Of a DNA stretch of 64,000 nt, positions 18,275-25,490 are shown piece by piece. Source of the stretch: Candidatus Daviesbacteria bacterium. GTDB taxonomy: Bacteria; Patescibacteria; Microgenomatia; Daviesbacterales; UBA10151. Positions within the stretch are counted from its first letter, which is position 1. Each line of letters starts with the position of its first letter. The notes beneath the pieces were generated by a model, which searched no databases, was not told where the DNA came from, and saw nothing but the letters and a program-made list of their open reading frames with translations. Made by a program: the position numbers and the translations under genes. Location: contig JAQTZF010000001.1 in NCBI GenBank assembly GCA_028687915.1, positions 1-64,000 on the forward strand, in the 5' to 3' direction.

Positions 18275-19540
18275 CTATTGGTGATAAATAATATTTATAT
18301 TTTTAGGGGGCACATATTCTATGGATTGAACAAACTCTACCTCTATAGGCAAAAACCTTTTTTGCTTAACTAATTCTTCAAGACTTTCCATGGATTCAAA
18401 AAATAATTTTTGATTTATAGCTTTTACTATCTTTTTTTTAGCACTGCTTTTATTAATACCTTTTCCCAGCATTAACTGAAAATGTAATCTGGGTAATTTG
18501 TTCTTTTTATCTTTTTCATATATATGTAATTTCCAGTTAGAAATATCTAAAATATCTTTTTGAGAAACAATTAAATCATCAATTGGTTCCGGATAAAAAT
18601 AGATTCCTCCTGCTTTAATGACATCAGTTCCAATCCTTCCAAAAACCTTTATTACCTCTTTCTCCCCACACTGACAATCTTCTATGTAGCTTTTAACCAT
18701 ATCCCCTGTTTTATATCTGATTAAAGGCAACTCTCGTGAATTATCCAGATGTGTTACTACTAATTCACTTTCTTCTTTTGGATTAATAAACTCATAATAT
18801 AAATGTGGTCTGGGATGTAAAAGTTGTGGAGATTGTTTAACCAGGTACTTACAGCTTCTTCCCATACCACCAACTCCTGTAGCAGCATACTTAAGATTAA
18901 AATAAGCGTTGGGAAACTTTTCCTTAAAATAACTGAGCCTTTCACTGGAACGATATTCCCCTCCCATACTTATATACTTAATCTTTTTTAAGTCATAAAA
19001 TTTTTCAAGATGTGGAAGTAACCTGGTGAGATTAGAGGGTGATATTATCATCGAATCTACCCGAAGTTTTGACATTAACATAGCAGTTGATGGCATATTA
19101 TAAAGATTAGCTAAATAACGGTTAATACTTTTATGCCTTATTTCCAGAGAATCTAAATAAATAACCGGCACAAGAAAAATCATGCAGCTTTTAACCCCTA
19201 GCTCCACTGCCTTCTGAGACATTTTCTTAGTACGGGCGTTTAACTCATTTGCTCTTAAGATAACCACCCGATTTTCAGACGTAGTACCGCTTGAAATACT
19301 ATAAAGTTTAAATTTATCAATTGGTAAATAGAACCTGTCAAACGGATCTGAATTGATAAAATCTTCCCTGGTTAAATATGGAAGTTTTTTAAAATCTTCC
19401 ATGCTATTAATATCTTTAATTAAATTTATTCCAGCCTTGGTATATTTATCTTTATAAAAAGAAGAATAAGGAGAGTTCCAGACAAACTCTAATATTTTTT
19501 TAATTTTTTTAAAGATAACCTCTTCTCTACTCTTTTTCAT
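18275..19540 (-). CDS. PaaK-like adenylate-forming enzyme 2
   Basis: A 421-aa paralogue of enzymes 1 and 3. Motifs are SISSGTTSENR (phosphate binding), RYKTGDMVK (nucleotide contact) and CQCGEKEVIKVFGRIG. I start it at the ATG at 19540 (MKKSREEVIF), 6 nt downstream of an extended -10 (TG-T-TATATT), instead of the upstream MSICYISI extension, which would lie before the transcript start. It is transcribed divergently from the aminotransferase and directly upstream of enzyme 1, so 2 and 1 are probably one operon. Substrate unknown. Confidence 0.8.
   Translation of the reverse strand: MKKSREEVIFKKIKKILEFVWNSPYSSFYKDKYTKAGINLIKDINSMEDFKKLPYLTREDFINSDPFDRFYLPIDKFKLYSISSGTTSENRVVILRANELNARTKKMSQKAVELGVKSCMIFLVPVIYLDSLEIRHKSINRYLANLYNMPSTAMLMSKLRVDSMIISPSNLTRLLPHLEKFYDLKKIKYISMGGEYRSSERLSYFKEKFPNAYFNLKYAATGVGGMGRSCKYLVKQSPQLLHPRPHLYYEFINPKEESELVVTHLDNSRELPLIRYKTGDMVKSYIEDCQCGEKEVIKVFGRIGTDVIKAGGIYFYPEPIDDLIVSQKDILDISNWKLHIYEKDKKNKLPRLHFQLMLGKGINKSSAKKKIVKAINQKLFFESMESLEELVKQKRFLPIEVEFVQSIEYVPPKNINIIYHQ
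19370..19506 (-). repeat. Conserved 5' coding block of PaaK-like gene 2
   Basis: Copy of the block at 18122-18258 with about one substitution (A to G in the segment encoding SMEDF). Confidence 0.85.
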
Positions 19541-19570
19541 AATGCTAATATAACAGATACTCAAACCATT

Positions 19571-20638
19571 ATGAAGAATATCTATTTTACCTTAGGGCCC
19601 TCCCAACTTTTTCCAGGGGTGGAAGGTTTTGTAAAAAAAGCTTTAAGTGAAGATATTTTATCTCTTTTTCACCGTAGTCCAAAAGGTCAGGATATTTATC
19701 AAAGTGCAACAGAAAATTTAAAGATTCTTTTAAATATTCCGAAAGATTTTCATATTTTCTTCTTATCTTCCAGTACAGAAGCAATGGAAAAAATACTGGA
19801 AAATTGTGTAGAAAAAAACAGCTTTCATTTTATTAACGGAGCTTTTTCTGAAAGGTTTTATGAAACCGCAACTGAATTAAAAAAGAAACCACTTTTTTTA
19901 AAAGCCCCACTTGGAGAAGGTTTTGATTTTACAAAAGTAAAGATTCCTTCTAACACTGAAGTTATCTGCTTTACCCAAAATGAAACAAGTACCGGAGTTG
20001 CTCTAAATCCAAATGATATTTATAGATTTAAAAAGCTGCATCCTCAAAAGTTAATTGCTGTTGATATTGTGTCCTCAATACCCACTATTGACCTTGATTA
20101 CTCGATGATTGATTTATCCTTCTTCTCAGTCCAAAAAGGCTTTGGCTTACCAGCAGGGCTGGCAGTATTAATTGTCAGCCCTCAAGCTTTTAAAAAAGCC
20201 ATGGAATTAAAAAACAAAGGATTAAATATTGGCAGTTATCATAACTTTGCCAACTTACAACACTATGCACTTAACAACCAAACAATGGAAACACCAAATG
20301 TTTTAGGGCTTTATCTTTTAAATAAAGTTGTTACAAAAATGTTAAAAATAGGGATTAAAAGTATAAAACAGCATACAGACAAAAAGGCTAAACTTCTATA
20401 TGATTTTTTTGATAGTGATAAAAGGTTTGAGCCATTTGTGAAAGATAAAAATCTTCGCTCTAAAACAGTAATTGTTATTAATGTTCAAACAGACTCTCAG
20501 CAAATCGCAGAGAAACTGGCAACCAATGGTATTATCATTGGTACAGGTTACAAGCAATTAAAATCAAGCCAGATCAGAATTGCAAACTTTCCAGCTCATA
20601 ACCTAAAAGATATAAAAAAGCTAATTGCTAATCTTTAA
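19571..20638 (+). CDS. Class V PLP-dependent aminotransferase
   Basis: A 355-aa aminotransferase of fold type I, class V (SerC / alanine-glyoxylate aminotransferase / AEP transaminase group). FTLGPSQLFPGV and FHRSPKGQDIYQ at the N-terminus match the GP...HRS motif. NETSTGVALNP binds the cofactor ring, AVDIVSSIP contains the conserved Asp, and SVQKGFGLP holds the Schiff-base lysine (about K189). It could be a phosphoserine aminotransferase, but the setting between PaaK-like enzymes and substrate-binding proteins suggests a role in handling the imported compound. It is divergent from PaaK-like gene 2. Confidence 0.82.
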   Translation: MKNIYFTLGPSQLFPGVEGFVKKALSEDILSLFHRSPKGQDIYQSATENLKILLNIPKDFHIFFLSSSTEAMEKILENCVEKNSFHFINGAFSERFYETATELKKKPLFLKAPLGEGFDFTKVKIPSNTEVICFTQNETSTGVALNPNDIYRFKKLHPQKLIAVDIVSSIPTIDLDYSMIDLSFFSVQKGFGLPAGLAVLIVSPQAFKKAMELKNKGLNIGSYHNFANLQHYALNNQTMETPNVLGLYLLNKVVTKMLKIGIKSIKQHTDKKAKLLYDFFDSDKRFEPFVKDKNLRSKTVIVINVQTDSQQIAEKLATNGIIIGTGYKQLKSSQIRIANFPAHNLKDIKKLIANL

Positions 20639-20640
20639 AT

Positions 20641-20680
20641 TTCTTACATGATTGATTTATGGATTACTTTATGTAAGAAT
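20641..20680 (+). promoter_or_regulatory. Promoter with flanking inverted repeat, leaderless start
   Basis: -35 TTGATT (20652-20657), 17-bp spacer, extended -10 TG-T-AAGAAT (TG at 20672-20673, hexamer 20675-20680); the GTG start is 8 nt further. An inverted repeat TTCTTACAT (20641-20649) / ATGTAAGAA (20671-20679) encloses the -35 and overlaps the -10, consistent with an operator. Confidence 0.65.
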
Positions 20681-20688
20681 CCAAATCA

Positions 20689-21732
20689 GTGAAAAAGAAT
20701 ATTGCGGTCGTTGTTGGTATATTATTAATTCTGTTGGTTGGGGCCTACATTTTTGGAAAAAATAAATTGATTCCCTCTTCCTCTGTTACACAACAAGATC
20801 AGTCACTTGTAACAACCAATAACACTCCTTCAAAGATGACACTCATTACTACTAATGTTAAATCAAATCAAATTCCAATAGTTGTGGCACTCAAAAAAGG
20901 TTTTTTCCAAAAATATAATATAGAAACCAATATCGAAGAAGTGCCGAAAAATTCTCTTCAAGTATTAGTTTCCGGAAAAGCTGATGCTATATTAATTACT
21001 CCTAATATAGCTTTGGCTGCTGCTGTAGAAGGAGCTGAAATTTCTTGGATTGGAACAGTTAACAACAACAATAATTGGGTGGTTGTATCAAATAAAAATA
21101 TTCAGGAAATTAAAAGCATGGGTGTTCTTAGCGGGCTGGATAAAGTTAATTCTCTAAGTCTCCTTCAACTTTTAAAGGTTAATACAGATAATATCCAGTT
21201 TCAGGAACTAGCTGATACACAAACAAAATTAACTGCCTTAAAAGAAAAACAAGTAGATTCTGTTGGTGTTGCCAAAACTGACTGGCTTTTATTCAAAAAG
21301 AAGTTCAATCTTTCTGATGATTATCAAATTATTTTAGACTCCTCCGTAAACCAGGATGCAGCTTTACCAATTGCAGTAATTGCCAGAAATGGATTTTTAG
21401 AAGATAAAAAAACTTCTGAAAATTTTATCCAAGCATTAGTTGAAGCAGACTACTGGATAAAAAACAAGGAAAATAAGGAAGAGTTAATAAAGTTGATTTC
21501 AGAATTTTATCCAAATATGCCCTCTGATGATGCTGTGGTATATGCCGATGTTTATCTCTCTACACTTGCTGGCTTAAATCCCATTCCTGATATCAAAAAA
21601 GGAGAAAACATATTAAAACTTATCAATAACATAAACCCTAAAGCCAGGGATTATGATATTAATAAATTTGTATCTACAAAAATAATTACATCTCTTAAAG
21701 AGTCTGGTTTTTTAAATCAATTTAACTTTTAG
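20689..21732 (+). CDS. ABC substrate-binding protein 1 (NMT1/SsuA-like)
   Basis: A 347-aa binding protein with an N-terminal hydrophobic anchor (AVVVGILLILLVGAYIF) and no lipobox cysteine, so it is probably a membrane-tethered receptor. The NMT1/THI5-like fold is indicated by IPIVVALKKGFFQKYNIETNIEEV, LVSGKADAILITPNIALAAAVEGAEISWIG and LKEKQVDSVGVAKTDWLLFK. Family members bind sulfonates, nitrate, thiamine pyrimidines or aromatic carboxylates. The GTG start is chosen because it lies 8 nt after the -10 of a good promoter with no Shine-Dalgarno between them. It is the first of three tandem paralogues and presumably feeds the ATPase/permease pair at 15471-16996. Confidence 0.85.
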   Translation: MKKNIAVVVGILLILLVGAYIFGKNKLIPSSSVTQQDQSLVTTNNTPSKMTLITTNVKSNQIPIVVALKKGFFQKYNIETNIEEVPKNSLQVLVSGKADAILITPNIALAAAVEGAEISWIGTVNNNNNWVVVSNKNIQEIKSMGVLSGLDKVNSLSLLQLLKVNTDNIQFQELADTQTKLTALKEKQVDSVGVAKTDWLLFKKKFNLSDDYQIILDSSVNQDAALPIAVIARNGFLEDKKTSENFIQALVEADYWIKNKENKEELIKLISEFYPNMPSDDAVVYADVYLSTLAGLNPIPDIKKGENILKLINNINPKARDYDINKFVSTKIITSLKESGFLNQFNF

Positions 21733-21739
21733 AAAAAGA

Positions 21740-21768
21740 TTGACACTTTCTATTTATTATGTAAAAAT
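21740..21768 (+). promoter_or_regulatory. Promoter for substrate-binding protein 2, leaderless
   Basis: TTGACA (21740-21745), 17 bp, extended -10 TG-T-AAAAAT (hexamer 21763-21768). ATG is 9 nt downstream, leaving no room for a 5' UTR or Shine-Dalgarno. Confidence 0.7.
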
Positions 21769-21777
21769 ACCTCACCA

Positions 21778-22800
21778 ATGAAAAAAGGCTTAAAGATTAT
21801 TCTTCCGCTCTTATTTGTTGTAATAATTGGATCCTTGTTTTTTATAAAAAACAGTAATACAAATACCCTTTCTGCTCAAAAACCCCCTGAGACAGTCAAA
21901 CCAAAGATTACCCTTGTCTATTCACTCCGGGTTAACCAATTACCAGTAGCCATTGCTTTTGAAAAAGGATTATTTGATAAATATAATCTTCAGGTAGAAA
22001 CCACTCAAGTCATTACTAATTCAGTTTCTGTTCTAAGTTCCGGTAAAGCAGATGTTTCCCTTGGTTCACCCAATATATCCTTAACATCTGTAACCCAGGG
22101 ATCAGAGTTATCATGGATAGGTAATGTTAATAACGATCAGGGAACTGTTTTAGTATCCACTAAAACTCCTGCAAACATTAAAACTGTGGGAGTAATCAGT
22201 GGCCCGTCAAAAGTACAAACAATTGGTCTGCTTGACCTTATCAAGGTTAATACTGAAAATTTAATTTACCAAAACTTTAGTGATGGAAAAACAAAATTAA
22301 CTGCCTTAAAAGAAAAACAAGTTGACGCAATTCATATCGCCAAACCAGATTGGCTTATTTTTAAAGAAAAAGCAGGATTATCAGATGAGTATAAAGTATT
22401 GCTGGATTCTGCAAGTTATAAAGAAGCGCAAATGCCTGTTTCTATTATTGTTAGAAATGAGTTTCTAAAAAATAATCCTCAAATAGTAGAAAATTTTACC
22501 AAAGCATTAATTGAAGCAGATTACTGGATTAAAAATAACAAAGAAGAATTTATTAGTATTTTACAAAAACGTTACGCTGATGTACCACCCGAAGATATAA
22601 AAATTGAAGCTGAATTATACTTTGCCAATATTCAAAATTTAGAATTTAGCCCCACACAAGAAAAAGGCAAAGAAATGCTTAAGCTAGTAACAGCAGCTAA
22701 CCCAAAAGCCAAAGATTACGATATAAATAACTTTATAAATACAGGTATTGCTGATTCGTTAAAAAGTTCAGGTTTCTTAGATCAATATAATTTAAATTAA
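21778..22800 (+). CDS. ABC substrate-binding protein 2 (NMT1/SsuA-like)
   Basis: A 340-aa paralogue of protein 1 with the same layout: N-terminal anchor (IILPLLFVVIIGSLFFI), then LPVAIAFEKGLFDKYNLQVETTQV, LSSGKADVSLGSPNISLTSV and LTALKEKQVDAIHIAKPDWLIFK. It is clearly related to protein 1 (for example the shared INNINPKARDYDINKF and AANPKAKDYDINNF endings) but diverged in the likely pocket region. It has its own promoter, so it can be expressed separately from protein 1. The substrate is unknown; diverged pockets with one permease suggest related ligands. Confidence 0.85.
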   Translation: MKKGLKIILPLLFVVIIGSLFFIKNSNTNTLSAQKPPETVKPKITLVYSLRVNQLPVAIAFEKGLFDKYNLQVETTQVITNSVSVLSSGKADVSLGSPNISLTSVTQGSELSWIGNVNNDQGTVLVSTKTPANIKTVGVISGPSKVQTIGLLDLIKVNTENLIYQNFSDGKTKLTALKEKQVDAIHIAKPDWLIFKEKAGLSDEYKVLLDSASYKEAQMPVSIIVRNEFLKNNPQIVENFTKALIEADYWIKNNKEEFISILQKRYADVPPEDIKIEAELYFANIQNLEFSPTQEKGKEMLKLVTAANPKAKDYDINNFINTGIADSLKSSGFLDQYNLN

Positions 22801-22806
22801 TAAATC

Positions 22807-23844
22807 ATGAATAACAAAAAAATATTATTATCTATAGTGGTATTACTTATCCTTGGCCTTAGCGCTTTCTTTTTCTTTATTAACTTTAATAAAACTCCAA
22901 GCCCTGTAAATACAAAGCCAGCTCCCTCTAGGATAAGCGTTGCCTATATTAGTTTTAATAAAATGTATGGCATCCCTTTAATAATCGCTGAAAATACTGG
23001 ACTATTTAATCAATATAATCTTTTAGTGGAGACCAAAGCTACTGATAAAAGCCCGACAAAACTACTCGTCGCAAATCAGGTAAATACAATTTTAAACACT
23101 CCTTTTGCCCCACTCACAGCAAATACTGAAGGAGCAACCCTTTCCTGGGCCGGAACAATATTTAATGATTCGCCTATCGTCTTAGTTTCTTCCAAAGAAC
23201 CTCAAAATATCAAAACTGTAAGCTACCCTGCCGGAGGAGGAGTCCTGGGTAAAACCAGAACTATTCAATTATTAAAAGCACTTAATTTGGATCCCGCTAA
23301 GATTGTTCTAAATGAAGTTAGTTCAGAACAAATAGCTATGACCACTCTGACAGAAGACAAAGTAGATGCTGCTGCAAACATTACAAAAAGTGACTGGTTA
23401 ATTTTTAAGAAAAAAAATAACTCAGAAAATAATAAATATAAACTCTTAGTCTACTCTGTTGAAAAAGAAAACCTGCAAATAAGCGGCGGCATTATCTATA
23501 GCAAGGATTTTTTAACCGATAATAAGACAACTGCTGAAAACTTTAGTAAAGCCTTAATTGAAGCTACCGCCTGGACACGTCTGAATAAAGAGAAAGCAAT
23601 TGATATATTGGCTAATAAATATTCTATTGAGAAAGACGAAGCAGAAATTTATTGGGATGAGTTTGTTGCTGTAACAAATAATGTAACTTTTGCCCCTAAT
23701 TTAGACCAGGCTGAAACACTTTTACAAATCATTAAAACAACAAATCCTAAAGCAGAAACATACCAGGCAAGTTCTTTTATCTCTACTGACATAAACAACT
23801 CTTTAAAGAACAGCGGTTATTTGGAAAAATTCGGATTTAAATAG
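22807..23844 (+). CDS. ABC substrate-binding protein 3 (NMT1/SsuA-like)
   Basis: A 345-aa third paralogue and the most divergent: anchor (LLSIVVLLILGLSAFFFFINF), YGIPLIIAENTGLFNQYNLLVETKA, LVANQVNTILNTPFAPLTANTEGATLSWAG. It starts 6 bp after protein 2 and so is probably co-transcribed with it. The C-terminus retains the TTNPKAETYQASSFISTDI module. Its 3' end overlaps the convergent PaaK-like gene 3 by 8 bp. Confidence 0.83.
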   Translation: MNNKKILLSIVVLLILGLSAFFFFINFNKTPSPVNTKPAPSRISVAYISFNKMYGIPLIIAENTGLFNQYNLLVETKATDKSPTKLLVANQVNTILNTPFAPLTANTEGATLSWAGTIFNDSPIVLVSSKEPQNIKTVSYPAGGGVLGKTRTIQLLKALNLDPAKIVLNEVSSEQIAMTTLTEDKVDAAANITKSDWLIFKKKNNSENNKYKLLVYSVEKENLQISGGIIYSKDFLTDNKTTAENFSKALIEATAWTRLNKEKAIDILANKYSIEKDEAEIYWDEFVAVTNNVTFAPNLDQAETLLQIIKTTNPKAETYQASSFISTDINNSLKNSGYLEKFGFK

Positions 23845-25114
23845 TTTCAACAAAAATCGATTTCTGCTTGGGAGAAATCTGAAAGCCATCTACAAATTCT
23901 ATTTTTAAAGCAGAAAACATTTTCTCTTCTACCAATTGAGAAAATGTTTTACCAGACAAAAAATGAATATTATCACTAACTAGTTTTTCCAGATCTGACT
24001 TAATATTTTTATTAAAATTATCTTTAACAATAAGCTGTAACTTAAATTTAGGAAGAGATTTATCCTTAATGGAATTTGTTATAAATAATTTCCAGGCAGC
24101 AGCGCTTAAGTATTTACCAAGAGGATATATAGCTTTATCTATTTGCTCTCTGTAGATTAGATTACCTTTTACTCTAACATTATCCATTCCAATCCTGCCA
24201 TAAATCTTCATCTTCATACTCCTTCCACATTCACATTCTTCTTGATAAACTTTTGCCATATCCCCTGTTTTATATCTAATAATAGGAAACTCTGTCTTAG
24301 TATAAAGACTTGTAAGAACTAATTCACTTTCCTCTTCCGGATTATTTACTTCAAAATAGGTATATTGTGTTAACGGATGAACTATATTCTCTGGTGGCTT
24401 ATTATTATAGAAATCACAAACATAACTCGTTGCCCTGGACTCTGTTAAATTATAGGCAAATCTAAAATAAGCGTTCTTAAATGTCTTTTTAAAATAATCA
24501 AACCTTAAAGGTGAGCAAGGCTCTCCACCAACGCTAATATACCTAATTTGATCTAAAGCTTTTTGTTTTATCAGATGTGGGATTAGTTGCTCCAAAATAG
24601 AAGAGGTAGCAGCAAACCCTTCAATTCTTAATTCCTTAATAACTATGGCAGCGTTCTCTAGATTGTGAATACTTCCCAAATAACGAGTAATACTTTTATC
24701 CTTAAACGCAGGTCTGTTTATTGCCCAGGCAGCAGATGATACTACTACAATCATTGCTGTCTTGATTTTTAAATCAAGAGCTTTTTGCACAGCCAATTTA
24801 TCTGCCGGGTGAGGAAAACCTGCCTTCAGCATAATTAAAATCCCTTTACCTCCTGTAGTGCTGCTACTAAACTGGGCACCTTTTATTTTTTCTTTAGGAA
24901 AATAAATCCTCTCATAAGGATCAGTCTTAATAATTTCTTCCCGCGTAAGGAATGGAAGTTTTTTAAAATCTTCCATACTATTAATATCTTTAATTAAATT
25001 TATTCCAGCCTTGGTATATTTATCTTTATAAAAAGAAGAATACGGAGAGTTCCAGACAAACTCCAAAACCCGACGAATCTTTTTAAAATCAGAACTTGTT
25101 TGAATATTTTTCAT
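23837..25114 (-). CDS. PaaK-like adenylate-forming enzyme 3
   Basis: A 425-aa paralogue of enzymes 1 and 2. It shares the near-identical N-terminal block (VWNSPYSSFYKDKY, INSMEDFKKLPFLT), the phosphate-binding FSSSTTGGKG, RYKTGDMAKVY and the Cys pair CECGRSMKMKIYGRIG. In position it forms a third ligase next to the third binding protein. An upstream TTGTGT-17-TATATT promoter ends 12 nt before the ATG, giving a very short leader. Substrate and acceptor unknown. Confidence 0.8.
   Translation of the reverse strand: MKNIQTSSDFKKIRRVLEFVWNSPYSSFYKDKYTKAGINLIKDINSMEDFKKLPFLTREEIIKTDPYERIYFPKEKIKGAQFSSSTTGGKGILIMLKAGFPHPADKLAVQKALDLKIKTAMIVVVSSAAWAINRPAFKDKSITRYLGSIHNLENAAIVIKELRIEGFAATSSILEQLIPHLIKQKALDQIRYISVGGEPCSPLRFDYFKKTFKNAYFRFAYNLTESRATSYVCDFYNNKPPENIVHPLTQYTYFEVNNPEEESELVLTSLYTKTEFPIIRYKTGDMAKVYQEECECGRSMKMKIYGRIGMDNVRVKGNLIYREQIDKAIYPLGKYLSAAAWKLFITNSIKDKSLPKFKLQLIVKDNFNKNIKSDLEKLVSDNIHFLSGKTFSQLVEEKMFSALKIEFVDGFQISPKQKSIFVETI
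24952..25062 (-). repeat. Conserved 5' coding block of PaaK-like gene 3
   Basis: About 111 bp with about one difference (atacgg against ataagg) from the blocks in PaaK-like genes 1 and 2. Sequence on either side diverges sharply. Confidence 0.83.
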
Positions 25115-25162
25115 ACTTATGGAGGAAATATACTAAAAGATTCAACTTAACACAAGTGCTGA

Positions 25163-25438
25163 TTAAAAGAATCCACCACATCCAACAAATAAACAATCAG
25201 CTGGATTTTCAGACTTCTCAAAAACAATATTTTGGGATTTATCGCTTGATGCTTTATCTACATTTTTAGAAAAACAATTTAAGGAGTCCCCTGCACGTTG
25301 AGGTACGCTCTGTGTTGGCTGGTTAATAACAAGGTTAATTATTGGACGCCAATAATCTTCTTTAGATATAAAAATTAATAAACTAAATATTGGTAGTATT
25401 GTAAAAAATAATATAACTTTTTTATTAATCTTTTTCAT
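25163..25438 (-). CDS. Small membrane-anchored or exported peptide ending in GCGGFF
   Basis: A 91-aa protein I do not recognise. It has a hydrophobic N-terminus (VILFFTILPIFSLLIFI, about residues 8-24), a polar middle with one Cys (SLNCFSKN), and a striking end, DCLFVGCGGFF. It has its own promoter (25453-25481), which supports it being a gene. It is in the same direction as, and just upstream of, PaaK-like gene 3. It could be a small envelope protein or a precursor peptide whose Cys/Gly tail is modified; the latter is speculation. Confidence 0.6.
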   Translation of the reverse strand: MKKINKKVILFFTILPIFSLLIFISKEDYWRPIINLVINQPTQSVPQRAGDSLNCFSKNVDKASSDKSQNIVFEKSENPADCLFVGCGGFF

Positions 25439-25452
25439 AAAACATACTAAGC

Positions 25453-25481
25453 ACTATATTATTTTAACTGTTAATTTTCAA
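25453..25481 (-). promoter_or_regulatory. Promoter for the GCGGFF peptide
   Basis: Minus-strand TTGAAA (25476-25481), 17-bp spacer, TATAGT (25453-25458), 14 nt before the ATG. Confidence 0.65.
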
Positions 25482-25490
25482 GTAAGGCTT

